Of a stretch of DNA of 32,573 nucleotides, positions 15,996 through 26,212 are shown one piece after another. Source of the DNA: Rhodococcoides corynebacterioides (GTDB lineage: Bacteria; Actinomycetota; Actinomycetes; Mycobacteriales; Mycobacteriaceae). Each line of letters starts with the position of its first letter. Positions within the stretch are counted from its first letter, which is position 1. Made by a program: the position numbers and the translations under genes. The stretch is from positions 1 through 32,573 of the forward strand of contig NZ_JABUBU010000028.1 of NCBI RefSeq assembly GCF_019834675.1. The letters run 5' to 3'. The notes beneath the pieces were generated by a model. That model saw only the letters and a list, made by a program, of their open reading frames with translations. It had not been told where the DNA came from and searched no databases.

Positions 15996-16466
15996 ATGCC
16001 ACGCAAGGGACCTGCACCCAAGCGGCCGCTGATCAATGACCCGGTCTACGGATCGCCGCTGGTCACGCAGCTCGTCAACAAGATCCTCCTCGACGGCAAG
16101 AAGTCGACCGCCGAGCGCATCGTGTACCAGGCTCTCGAGCAGGCACGCGAAAAGACGGGCACCGATCCCGTCGTGACGCTCAAGCGCGCCCTCGACAACG
16201 TCAAGCCGGCCCTCGAGGTCCGCAGCCGTCGTGTCGGTGGCGCCACCTACCAGGTGCCGGTCGAGGTTCGTCCCGGCCGCTCCACCACGCTGGCGCTGCG
16301 CTGGCTCGTCTCGTTCTCCCGCGCTCGTCGTGAGAAGACGATGGTCGAGCGCCTGGCCAACGAGCTCCTCGACGCCAGCAACGGCCTCGGTGCCGCGGTG
16401 AAGCGTCGCGAGGACACGCACAAGATGGCGGAAGCCAACAAGGCGTTCGCGCACTACCGCTGGTGA
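15996..16466 (+). CDS. rpsG: 30S ribosomal protein S7
   Basis: S7 binds the 3' domain of 16S rRNA and nucleates assembly of the small-subunit head. The 156 residues are full length, from [20 protein letters not shown] to [13 protein letters not shown], with the conserved [16 protein letters not shown] and [17 protein letters not shown] blocks. It begins one base after the rpsL stop, with an AAGGAGAAGAG ribosome site inside the end of rpsL. It is followed by a strong hairpin before fusA. Confidence 0.99.
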   Translation: MPRKGPAPKRPLINDPVYGSPLVTQLVNKILLDGKKSTAERIVYQALEQAREKTGTDPVVTLKRALDNVKPALEVRSRRVGGATYQVPVEVRPGRSTTLALRWLVSFSRARREKTMVERLANELLDASNGLGAAVKRREDTHKMAEANKAFAHYRW

Positions 16467-16472
16467 TCGCGT

Positions 16473-16515
16473 AACGCCCGGTGGCGCCGGAACTATCCGG
16501 CGCCGCCCGGGCGTT
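16473..16515 (+). terminator. Strong hairpin between rpsG and fusA
   Basis: Two nested stems, AACGCCCGG with CCGGGCGTT and GGCGCCGGA with TCCGGCGCC, form an almost continuous 18-bp helix with an ACTA loop and a small internal bulge. No U-run follows. It may cause partial termination or mark RNA processing that sets different levels of the ribosomal proteins and EF-G. Confidence 0.65.
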
Positions 16516-16562
16516 GATCCGACCGAGAACTACCTCTTCCAACACCAAGGCGGGATGAATTC

Positions 16563-18665
<2,103 letters not shown>

Positions 18666-18685
18666 TCTCCGAACGCAGGACCGAA

Positions 18686-18710
18686 GGGACCGGCCGACTC
18701 GGCCGGTCCC
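18686..18710 (+). terminator. Hairpin between fusA and tuf
   Basis: Perfect 10-bp stem GGGACCGGCC with GGCCGGTCCC around loop GACTC, 21 bases after the fusA stop. No U-run follows. It may be a partial terminator or a stability element, leaving room for a separate tuf promoter in the 60 bases before the tuf start. Confidence 0.65.
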
Positions 18711-18770
18711 GGCACCACCTACCGTAAAAGACTGCACACCGCAGACATCGACAGTCCAGGAGGACACACA

Positions 18771-19961
18771 GTGGCGAAGGCGAAGTTCGAGCGGACGAAG
18801 CCGCACGTCAACATCGGGACCATCGGTCACGTTGACCACGGCAAGACGACGCTGACCGCAGCGATCACCAAGGTTCTGCACGACAAGTACCCCGACCTCA
18901 ACGAGAGCTTTGCCTTCGATCAGATCGACAAGGCTCCCGAGGAGAAGGCTCGTGGTATCACGATCAACATCTCCCACGTCGAGTACCAGACGGAGAAGCG
19001 CCACTACGCGCACGTCGATGCTCCGGGTCACGCCGACTACATCAAGAACATGATCACCGGCGCGGCTCAGATGGACGGTGCGATCCTGGTCGTGGCCGCC
19101 ACCGACGGCCCGATGCCCCAGACGCGTGAGCACGTGCTGCTCGCCCGCCAGGTCGGCGTGCCCTACATCCTCGTCGCCCTGAACAAGGCCGACATGGTGG
19201 ACGACGACGAGATCATCGAGCTCGTCGAGATGGAGGTCCGCGAGCTCCTCGCTGCGCAGGAGTTCGACGAGGACGCCCCCGTCGTCAAGGTCTCCGCTCT
19301 CAAGGCCCTCGAGGGTGACGAGAAGTGGGCCGAGTCGGTCGCCGAGCTCATGCAGGCCGTCGACGACTCCATCCCGGACCCGGTCCGCGAGACCGACAAG
19401 CCGTTCCTCATGCCCGTCGAGGACGTCTTCACCATCACCGGCCGCGGCACCGTCGTCACCGGCCGTGTCGAGCGTGGACAGATCAACGTGAACGAGGACG
19501 TCGAGATCGTCGGCATCCGCGAGAAGTCCACCAAGACCACGGTCACCGGCATCGAGATGTTCCGCAAGCTGCTCGACTCGGGCCAGGCGGGCGACAACGT
19601 CGGCCTCCTCGTCCGCGGCATCAAGCGCGAGGACGTCGAGCGTGGACAGGTCGTCGTCAAGCCCGGCACCACCACTCCCCACACGGAGTTCGAGGGCCAG
19701 GCGTACATCCTGTCGAAGGACGAGGGCGGTCGCCACACCCCGTTCTTCAACAACTACCGCCCGCAGTTCTACTTCCGTACCACGGACGTGACGGGCGTCG
19801 TGACCCTCCCCGAGGGCACCGAGATGGTCATGCCCGGTGACAACACCGAGATGTCCGTCGTGCTGATCCAGCCGGTCGCCATGGACGAGGGCCTGCGGTT
19901 CGCCATCCGTGAGGGTGGTCGTACCGTCGGCGCCGGTCGCGTCACGAAGATCGTCAAGTAA
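18771..19961 (+). CDS. tuf: Translation elongation factor Tu
   Basis: GTPase that delivers aminoacyl-tRNA to the ribosome. It is full length at 396 residues, with [14 protein letters not shown] near residue 19, [29 protein letters not shown] and NKADMVDD in the G domain. Domains II and III are complete, to [15 protein letters not shown]. The GTG start follows an AGGAGGACACACA ribosome site. It is the last gene of the str operon, closed by a strong terminator. Only one copy is in the window. Confidence 0.99.
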   Translation: MAKAKFERTKPHVNIGTIGHVDHGKTTLTAAITKVLHDKYPDLNESFAFDQIDKAPEEKARGITINISHVEYQTEKRHYAHVDAPGHADYIKNMITGAAQMDGAILVVAATDGPMPQTREHVLLARQVGVPYILVALNKADMVDDDEIIELVEMEVRELLAAQEFDEDAPVVKVSALKALEGDEKWAESVAELMQAVDDSIPDPVRETDKPFLMPVEDVFTITGRGTVVTGRVERGQINVNEDVEIVGIREKSTKTTVTGIEMFRKLLDSGQAGDNVGLLVRGIKREDVERGQVVVKPGTTTPHTEFEGQAYILSKDEGGRHTPFFNNYRPQFYFRTTDVTGVVTLPEGTEMVMPGDNTEMSVVLIQPVAMDEGLRFAIREGGRTVGAGRVTKIVK

Positions 19962-20000
19962 GACCCCCGCGAGTAGGACCTCCGGGTCCCACTTCCGCCT

Positions 20001-20030
20001 GCGGCGCTCACCCTTCGGGGTGGGCGCCGT
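20001..20030 (+). terminator. Terminator after tuf with UUCG loop
   Basis: The stem GGCGCTCACCC with GGGTGGGCGCC (one G-U pair) is closed by a TTCG tetraloop, followed by TTCGGCGTTT. It lies 40 bases after the tuf stop and is the clearest intrinsic terminator in the window. Confidence 0.85.
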
Positions 20031-20080
20031 TCGGCGTTTCCGGTGCTCCACGGGGTGCGGGGTGCCGTCCCGCCCGCCGG

Positions 20081-20086
20081 TAGACT
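20081..20086 (+). promoter_or_regulatory. -10 box of a probable leaderless promoter
   Basis: TAGACT lies 8 bases before the GTG at 20095, supporting that start for the racemase-like gene. Confidence 0.5.
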
Positions 20087-20094
20087 CGATCACC

Positions 20095-20883
20095 GTGACC
20101 GTTGCGCTGATCGACTCCGGGCTCGGCTCCCTGCCGACCGCGGCCCGGCTCCGTCGCGCGCGTCCGGGGCTCGACCTGCAGCTCCACCTCGACCCCGAGG
20201 GCGCACCGTGGGGTCCCAAGCCCGTCGAGTGGACCGTTCGCCGCGTCGTCGACACCGCCCGCCGTGCCGTCGACGGGGGCGCCGCCGTCGTGGTGCTGCC
20301 GTGCAACACCGCGAGCGTCGTCGCCCTCGCCGAGACGCGCGCGGCCCTCGGCCCCTCCGTCCCCGTAGTCGGGACGGTGCCGGCCATCAAGCCGGCCGCG
20401 CGGGACTGCCGCACCATCGCGGTGTGGGCCACGGCCGCCACCACCGCGTCGTCGTATCAGGCCGCGCTGATCCAGCAGTTCGCCGCGGACGCCGACGTCA
20501 CGGCGGTCGCCTGCCACGGTCTCGCCGACGCGATCGACCGAGGCGACACCGACGCCGTCTCGGCCGCCATCGCGTCGGCCGCGGAGCGCACCCCCGCCGA
20601 CACCGAGGCGATCGTCCTGGGCTGCACGCACTATCCGTTGGTCGCCGACGAGATCCTGGCGTCGCTCGCTCCGACGGTGCGAATGTACGACAGCGCCGAT
20701 GCCGTGGCGGCGCAGACGTTGCGGCAGGTCGAGGCCGTGGGTGCCGCGCCGGGTGCGGGCGCGCTGTCGGTGTTCCTGTCCGGTCGCCCCGGATCCCTTC
20801 CGCCGCAAGCGCAGTCGTTCGAGGCGGGTCGGCTGCTCGCCGCGTCGATCGAGCCGACCGCCGTCAGGGCCGTCCGCTCCTGA
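20095..20883 (+). CDS. Glutamate/aspartate racemase-like protein (MurI fold)
   Basis: This 262-residue protein has the two-domain cofactor-independent amino-acid racemase fold. The two catalytic cysteines are present in VLPCNTAS (Cys70) and LGCTHYPL (Cys177). VALIDSGLGSL replaces the usual IFDSGVGGL, and VGTVPAIKPA and WATAATTASSY follow the MurI pattern. The segment that is normally DTARFPYG is DPEGAPWGPK, so the substrate loop has diverged and this may not be the main glutamate racemase. Its 3' end overlaps by 20 bases that of the convergent MurE-like gene. A cell-wall or D-amino-acid role is plausible. The substrate is unknown. Confidence 0.85.
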   Translation: MTVALIDSGLGSLPTAARLRRARPGLDLQLHLDPEGAPWGPKPVEWTVRRVVDTARRAVDGGAAVVVLPCNTASVVALAETRAALGPSVPVVGTVPAIKPAARDCRTIAVWATAATTASSYQAALIQQFAADADVTAVACHGLADAIDRGDTDAVSAAIASAAERTPADTEAIVLGCTHYPLVADEILASLAPTVRMYDSADAVAAQTLRQVEAVGAAPGAGALSVFLSGRPGSLPPQAQSFEAGRLLAASIEPTAVRAVRS

Positions 20884-22378
20884 CCTCGGGCGCTCCGCCG
20901 TCGTGCACGATCGCGTCGTACAGCTCGGCGGCGTCGTCGAAATACACTCTGCGCGACCCGACGTGCTGCCATCGGTCGCTGCCCCGTCCCGCCACGACGA
21001 CGGTGTCGTCGGCACCGAGTCCGCGGACGGCGCGGTCGATCGCCGCACGACGGTCGGGGATCTCGATCACCTGCGCGGGCGTCGTCCGGGCGCCCGCGAG
21101 GACGTCGCCACGCAGGACGTCGGGCACGTCGTCGACCGGACTCTCGTCGGTCACGATCACCGTGTCGGCCCAGCGGCCGGCGACGGCGCCGAGCTCGGCC
21201 CGCTTGCCCGGGTCGCGTCCGCCGGTCGCCCCGATCACCAGCACCAGGCGCCCGCGCGTGATCGACCGGAGATACGGGATGGTGCTGCGCTGGCCCGACG
21301 GGTTGTGCATGTAGTCGACCAGCGCGGTGAACGGCTGGCCGGCGACGACGGGTTCGAGGCGGCCGGGAATGCCGTGCACGGAGGAGATGCCGTGGGCGGC
21401 GGCGTCGAGGTCGTGTCCGCCGGCCACCAGCGCGGCGAGTGCGACCAGCGCGTTGGACACCTGGTGGGGACCGAGGACCGGCAGCGTGAGCTCGACCGAC
21501 CCGACCGGTGTGCGGGCGCGGAACGACGTGCGGTGGGCGGTGCAGTCGATGTCGGTGGCGAGGACGTCGGCGGCGGCGTCCGACGTGGACACCGTGGTCA
21601 CGTCGAGTGCGCATTCCGCGGCCAGTCGGCGTCCCCACTCGTCGTCGACGCCGACCACCGCCGCGCGCGCGCGTTCCGGGTCGAACAGCGAGGCCTTGGC
21701 CGCGTAGTAGTTCTCCATCGACCCGTGGTAGTCGAGGTGGTCGCGGCCCAGATTGGTGAACGCGAGGACGGCGAAGTCGAGGCCGTCGGAACGATGCTCG
21801 ACGACGGCGTGGGAGGACACCTCGACCGCCGCGCTGTCGCATCCGTTGTGCACGAAGGTGGCGAGCGTGCGCTGCAGCACGGTGGCCTCGGGGGTGGTGC
21901 GGATCGGGCGCTCGGCGGCGCCGTCGAACGACGAGATCGCCACGCCGGACACCAGACCGGGGCTGCGTCCCGCCCCCTGCAGGCCCGCGTGCAGGAAGTG
22001 GGTGGTGCTGGTCTTGCCGTTGGTCCCGGTGACGCCGTAGACCTCGAGCGCGGACGACGGATGGCCGTGGAACCACGACGCCAGCGGGCCGGCGACGGTG
22101 CGCGGATGCGGCACGACGACGGTCGGCAGGTGGTCGGCCACGCGGTCGCTGACGACGGCGACGGCCCCGCGCTCGATCGCGTCGCGCTCGAACTCGAGTC
22201 CGTGATGACGTCGTCCCGGCAGGGCGAGGTAGAGGTCACCGGGGCGCAGCGCGCGCGAGTCGTCGCAGACGTCCCGGATCGCGACGTCGTTCCCGGCGGG
22301 CGCGTCGCGCCCCAGGAAGGCCGCCACGTCCGCGACGGTGACGGTCCCGGAGGTGCGGGGGAGATGTCCGGAACGCAT
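20864..22378 (-). CDS. MurE-like Mur ligase with altered recognition motifs
   Basis: This 504-residue ATP-dependent amide ligase is of the MurE family, which adds the third amino acid to UDP-MurNAc-L-Ala-D-Glu. The N-terminal domain has DDSRALRPGDLYLALPG. The central domain has GTNGKTSTT (118-126), TTPEATVLQ, EVSSHAV, FTNLGRDHLDYHGSM and a likely carbamylated Lys228 (YYAAKASLF). The C-terminal domain differs: DYMHNPSG instead of DYAHTPD, DESP (411-414) where DAP-type enzymes have DNPR, and GRGSDRWQ instead of GKGHExYQ. The ATP machinery is intact but meso-diaminopimelate recognition looks lost. It is probably a paralogue of the cell-division-cluster MurE. The start at 22378 was chosen because longer frames antisense to the exporter show no homology. 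Confidence 0.88.
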   Translation of the reverse strand: MRSGHLPRTSGTVTVADVAAFLGRDAPAGNDVAIRDVCDDSRALRPGDLYLALPGRRHHGLEFERDAIERGAVAVVSDRVADHLPTVVVPHPRTVAGPLASWFHGHPSSALEVYGVTGTNGKTSTTHFLHAGLQGAGRSPGLVSGVAISSFDGAAERPIRTTPEATVLQRTLATFVHNGCDSAAVEVSSHAVVEHRSDGLDFAVLAFTNLGRDHLDYHGSMENYYAAKASLFDPERARAAVVGVDDEWGRRLAAECALDVTTVSTSDAAADVLATDIDCTAHRTSFRARTPVGSVELTLPVLGPHQVSNALVALAALVAGGHDLDAAAHGISSVHGIPGRLEPVVAGQPFTALVDYMHNPSGQRSTIPYLRSITRGRLVLVIGATGGRDPGKRAELGAVAGRWADTVIVTDESPVDDVPDVLRGDVLAGARTTPAQVIEIPDRRAAIDRAVRGLGADDTVVVAGRGSDRWQHVGSRRVYFDDAAELYDAIVHDGGAPEVRSGRP

Positions 22379-22428
22379 CGTTCGTCCTACCCGCGACCGG
22401 TCCGGTCCAACCGAGAACCGGACATCTC
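22361..22428. repeat. 11-bp inverted repeat flanking the MurE-like start
   Basis: GAGATGTCCGG (22361-22371) and CCGGACATCTC (22418-22428) are perfect inverted arms in the divergent region between the MurE-like gene and the exporter gene. A smaller palindrome, GAACG-CAT-CGTTC, lies over the start codon at 22371-22383. These may be operator sites or a stem in the exporter or ligase transcript. Confidence 0.6.
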
Positions 22429-22441
22429 GTTCGGGTAGGGA

Positions 22442-23749
22442 ATGATGTCGCGGCCGGTGACGCTGACACCCGACGTGACGACCACCGACCTCGCTCCCGC
22501 GCCCGCCCGCATCTCCCGGCGCACGGCGTTCCGGATCGTCGCCGTCGTGTACTTCACCGTCATGGCGTCGAGCAGTGCGCCGTCCCCGCTCTACCCCCTG
22601 TACCGGGAGGACTGGGGATTCGGCGCGTCGGTCCTGACGGTGGTGTTCGCCGTGTACGCGCTGGCGCTGCTCGTGGCGCTCCTGGTGGTCGGCGGACTGT
22701 CCGACCACATCGGCCGCAAGCCGGTGGTGTTCGCCGCGCTCGGCCTGTTGGTGGTGTCGCTGATCGTGTTCGCGGCGGCGGACGGGGTCGGGTGGCTGAT
22801 CGCCGCGCGGGTGCTGCAGGGCGTCGCCGCGGGTGCCGCCACGGGGGCGCTGACGGCCGCGATCACCGATCTGTCGCCGACGCCGCGCGGTGGTCCACTG
22901 GTCAACAGTCTCGCGCCCGCGATCGGTCTCGCCGGGGGCGGGATGGGCGCCGGACTGCTGGTGCAGTTCGCGCCGTGGCCGACCACGCTGGTCTACCTTC
23001 TGCTGATCGGGGCGCTGCTGATCCTGGCGGCGGCGATGGCGGTCGTCCCGGAGTCCGCGATCGCCGCGGGGTTCACCGACCGTCGGCACCTGCGCCGCGC
23101 GGTGACCCCGACGGTGTCGCTGCCCGCATCGATTCGGCCGGCGTTCTGGGCGGTCCTGCCGTCGCTGGTGGCCACGTGGTCCCTCGGCGGGTTCCACCTG
23201 TCGCTGGGCCCGTCCATCATGCGGTCCGAGTTCGGCCTCACCGGGGCCGCCGCGGCCGGGCTGGACATCTTCACCCTCTTCACCGCCGGCGCGACGGGCG
23301 CCGCGGTGGCGTCGCGGGTGGTCACGGACGCGGCCGCCGGGCGTCGCGTGATGGCGATCGGCGCGCTGGTCCTCGTCGTCGGGGTCGGGCTCGATCTGGT
23401 CGGCCTCGCGACGGGAACGGCCGCCGTCTACTTCGCGGGGACCGCGATCTCCGGGCTCGGGTGGGGCGCAGCGTTCCTCGGCGCGATGCGCGTGATCGGC
23501 GCGATCGCGCCCCCCGACGACCGCGCCGGCGTCTTCTCGACGACGTACGTTCTCAGCTACCTCGCCTTCGGTCTGCCGGCGGTGGTCGCCGGAATCGTCG
23601 TCGGGGTGGTCGGGTTGTCGGTGACCGCGACGGTGTACGGCGGGTACGTCATCGCGTGCGCCCTCGGTTCGGTGGTGGCGACGCGGGTCTCCGCCCGACG
23701 AGCGAGCCGGGACGTTCGGCCGCTCGGGTCGGAGGGGCGGGCGGCCTGA
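22442..23749 (+). CDS. Major facilitator superfamily transporter
   Basis: This 435-residue membrane transporter has 12 predicted helices and is probably a proton-coupled exporter. It carries the family loop between helices 2 and 3 (GGLSDHIGRKPVV, residues about 88-100) and an exporter-like helix 5 region with GLAGGGMGAGLLVQF. The N terminus is a 30-residue cytosolic stretch. Two ATGs stand in tandem at 22442 and 22445, and either could be used. It is divergent from the MurE-like gene, 63 bases apart, so shared control is possible. The substrate is unknown; drugs or metabolites are the usual class. Confidence 0.92.
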   Translation: MMSRPVTLTPDVTTTDLAPAPARISRRTAFRIVAVVYFTVMASSSAPSPLYPLYREDWGFGASVLTVVFAVYALALLVALLVVGGLSDHIGRKPVVFAALGLLVVSLIVFAAADGVGWLIAARVLQGVAAGAATGALTAAITDLSPTPRGGPLVNSLAPAIGLAGGGMGAGLLVQFAPWPTTLVYLLLIGALLILAAAMAVVPESAIAAGFTDRRHLRRAVTPTVSLPASIRPAFWAVLPSLVATWSLGGFHLSLGPSIMRSEFGLTGAAAAGLDIFTLFTAGATGAAVASRVVTDAAAGRRVMAIGALVLVVGVGLDLVGLATGTAAVYFAGTAISGLGWGAAFLGAMRVIGAIAPPDDRAGVFSTTYVLSYLAFGLPAVVAGIVVGVVGLSVTATVYGGYVIACALGSVVATRVSARRASRDVRPLGSEGRAA

Positions 23750-23831
23750 CCGATCGGGTAGGAGCGGGTCGGCCACCGGACGGTTCTGCCGCGTAAGGCT
23801 TCTCGCGGTCTCGAGGAGCACGCAGGGTGAT

Positions 23832-23850
23832 GGCAGTCACATCGACTGCC
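23832..23850 (+). promoter_or_regulatory. Small hairpin in the leader of the alcohol dehydrogenase gene
   Basis: A perfect 7-bp stem GGCAGTC with GACTGCC and loop ACATC lies 20 bases before the ATG at 23871, just upstream of its GAGGAG ribosome site. It could be an operator for the response regulator or an RNA structure controlling translation. No sure promoter was found in the 121-base gap. Confidence 0.45.
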
Positions 23851-23870
23851 GACCCCCGAGGAGACCTCCG

Positions 23871-25148
23871 ATGGCCATCGAGCTGAACCAGATCTGGGAC
23901 TTCCCCATCAAGGAGTTCCACCCGTTCCCGCGTGCCCTGATGGGTGTGGGCGCCCACGACATAATCGGGGTGGAGGCGAAGAACCTGGGGTTCAAGCGCA
24001 CCCTGCTGGTGACCACCGGACTCCGAGGCTCCGGCATCATCGAGGAGCTCATCGGCAAGATCGAGTACCAGGGTGTCGAGGTGGTGCTCTTCGACAAGGT
24101 GGAGTCGAACCCCAAGGACTACAACGTCATGGACGCCGCCGCGCTGTATCAGAAGGAGAAGTGCGACAGCATCATCTCCGTCGGTGGAGGCTCGAGCCAC
24201 GACGCCGCGAAGGGTGCCCGCGTGGTCATCGCCCACGACGGCCGCAACATCAACGAGTTCGAGGGCTTCGCCAAGTCCACCAACAAGCAGAACCCGCCCC
24301 ACATCGCCGTGTCCACCACGGCGGGAACGGGTTCGGAGACGTCGTGGGCCTACGTCATCACCGACACCTCGGACATGGACAAGCCGCACAAGTGGGTGGC
24401 CTTCGACGAGGCGTCGATCGTCACCGTCGCCATCGACGATCCGCTGCTGTACTACACCTGCCCCCAGCATTTCACGGCGTACTGCGGGTTCGACGTCCTC
24501 GCTCACGGCAGCGAGCCGTTCGTCTCGCGCCTCGACTTCGCGCCGTCGCTGGGCAACGCGCTGTACTCGGTGGAACTGGTGGCCAAGAACCTCCGCGAAG
24601 CCGTGTACGAGCCGCGCAACCTGAAGGCTCGCGAGGGAATGATGAACGCGCAGTACATCGCCGGCCAGGCCTTCAACTCCGGCGGTCTCGGCATCGTGCA
24701 CTCGATCTCGCACGCGGTGAGCGCGTTCTTCGACAGCCACCACGGGCTCAACAACGCCATCGCCCTGCCGCGGGTGTGGGAGTACAACCTGCCGGCCCGC
24801 TACGAGCGGTACGCCCAGCTGGCCGGCGCGATGGGCGTCGACACGCGGAACATGACCACGGTGCAGGCCGCGGACGCGGCCGTGGAGGCGGCGATCCGCC
24901 TGTCGCAGGACGTCGGCATCCCCGACAACTTCTCGCAGGTCACCACCCAGCTCTACGACAAGAACCGGATGAACACCGGCAAGTACACGGGCCGCGGCGA
25001 GGTGATCACCGGCGACGAGAAGACGGTGCTGGCGATCTCCGAGCACATCCAGGACGATTGGTGCACCCCGGGCAATCCCCGTGAGGTGACGGTGGATTCG
25101 ATGATTCCGGTCGTCGATCACGCCATCAACTCCGCCTACCGGCGCTGA
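23871..25148 (+). CDS. NDMA-dependent methanol/alcohol dehydrogenase (Mno/ThcE type)
   Basis: This 425-residue iron/zinc-type alcohol dehydrogenase (family III) belongs to the nitroso-dimethylaniline-dependent group of actinomycetes. These enzymes oxidise methanol and other primary alcohols with a tightly bound NAD(P) cofactor, and some depend on mycofactocin for regeneration. Visible features are GGGSSHDAAKG (105-115) for nucleotide binding and the metal ligands Asp208, His212, His277 and His291 in GFDVLAHGSE and HSISHAVSAFFDSHHGLNN. The N terminus, MAIELNQIWDFPIKEFHPFPRALMG, is typical of this group. A GAGGAG ribosome site lies close upstream. It is first in a gene set ending with a two-component system. 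Electron acceptor and substrate range are inferred. Confidence 0.93.
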   Translation: MAIELNQIWDFPIKEFHPFPRALMGVGAHDIIGVEAKNLGFKRTLLVTTGLRGSGIIEELIGKIEYQGVEVVLFDKVESNPKDYNVMDAAALYQKEKCDSIISVGGGSSHDAAKGARVVIAHDGRNINEFEGFAKSTNKQNPPHIAVSTTAGTGSETSWAYVITDTSDMDKPHKWVAFDEASIVTVAIDDPLLYYTCPQHFTAYCGFDVLAHGSEPFVSRLDFAPSLGNALYSVELVAKNLREAVYEPRNLKAREGMMNAQYIAGQAFNSGGLGIVHSISHAVSAFFDSHHGLNNAIALPRVWEYNLPARYERYAQLAGAMGVDTRNMTTVQAADAAVEAAIRLSQDVGIPDNFSQVTTQLYDKNRMNTGKYTGRGEVITGDEKTVLAISEHIQDDWCTPGNPREVTVDSMIPVVDHAINSAYRR

Positions 25149-25162
25149 TCGGGGGCGACGAG

Positions 25163-26212
25163 ATGACGACGGTCGGATCCTTCGCGCGGCAGCGGGAGAG
25201 CGCGGACCTCACGACGACGGCGAGCGTGCGGGACGCACTGGCGGCGACGGGCTACGTTGCGAACGACGAGCTCGCCACGGTGGTCCGCCTCGCGATCGCG
25301 CTCGATCGCCCGCTGCTGCTCGAGGGCCCGGCCGGCGTCGGCAAGACGGAACTGGCGAAGGCGCTCGCGGCGGCGGGTGGGCGACGACTGGTGCGGTTGC
25401 AGTGCTACGAGGGTCTCGACGACAACCGGGCGCTCTACGAGTGGGACTACGCGCGGCAGTTGTTGCACGTGCAGATGCTGCGGGACCGGACGAGTGCCGA
25501 GCTCGCGTCGGCGCCGGACCTGGCCGCAGCGTCGGCCCTGCTGGCGGACACGGACTTCGGGCTGTACTCGGAGGCGTTCCTCGCCCCGCGCCCCCTGCTC
25601 GACGCGATCCTGTCCGAGGAACCGGTGGTGTTGTTGGTCGACGAGGTGGACCGCACCGAGGAAGCGATGGAGGCGCTGCTGCTCGAGGTGTTGGCCGAGA
25701 AGCAGGTGACGGTGCCGGAGGTGGGTACCTTCACCGCACGCACCGCCCCGTGGGTCGTGTTGACCTCCAACGACACTCGGGAACTGTCGGGTGCGCTGAA
25801 ACGGCGCTGTCTGCATCTGACCGTCGATTTCCCGACCGCGGAGATCGAACGCGAGATCGTGGCGTCCCGCGCGCCCGACGTGGAGGAGGGCGTGATCGCC
25901 GACGTGGTGGACCTCGCGCGGTCCCTGCGCGACCTGCCGCTGCGGAAGGCGCCGTCGGTGTCCGAGGTGATCGATGCCGCCCGCGCGGCGATGCTCCTCG
26001 GCGACACCGCCTCCGCCGCGACGCGCGAGATCCTGTACTCGGTGTTGCTCAAGTACGCCTCGGACACCGAATTGGTGCGGGCTCGGGCGCGTCCGCCCTC
26101 GGAGACGGGGCCGACCTCACGCACGGCGACCGAGCGCCCGACGCCGAGCATCGCGAGTGCGCCGCCGAACACCACGACGGCCGCGTTCCGCGGACGAGGC
26201 GGTCGGTCGTGA
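25163..26212 (+). CDS. MoxR-family AAA+ ATPase
   Basis: This 349-residue ATPase of the MoxR class acts as a chaperone for assembly or activation of enzymes together with a VWA partner. Walker A is GPAGVGKT at 55-62, Walker B is VVLLVDEVDR with Asp160 and Glu161, and the sensor segment is VVLTSNDTRELSGALKRRC with an arginine finger. After about residue 300 it ends in a low-complexity Thr/Pro/Arg-rich tail. It starts 14 bases after the dehydrogenase and overlaps the VWA gene by GTGA. In methylotrophs MoxR is needed for active methanol dehydrogenase. By context this one likely matures the neighbouring NDMA-dependent enzyme. Confidence 0.92.
   Translation: MTTVGSFARQRESADLTTTASVRDALAATGYVANDELATVVRLAIALDRPLLLEGPAGVGKTELAKALAAAGGRRLVRLQCYEGLDDNRALYEWDYARQLLHVQMLRDRTSAELASAPDLAAASALLADTDFGLYSEAFLAPRPLLDAILSEEPVVLLVDEVDRTEEAMEALLLEVLAEKQVTVPEVGTFTARTAPWVVLTSNDTRELSGALKRRCLHLTVDFPTAEIEREIVASRAPDVEEGVIADVVDLARSLRDLPLRKAPSVSEVIDAARAAMLLGDTASAATREILYSVLLKYASDTELVRARARPPSETGPTSRTATERPTPSIASAPPNTTTAAFRGRGGRS

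Noticed and set aside
22379..23821. Upstream extension of the MurE-like frame (985 codons in all), antisense to the exporter
   Set aside because: The extension is Arg/Asp/Gly-rich low complexity opposite a convincing 12-helix transporter. MurE homology begins at the chosen ATG.
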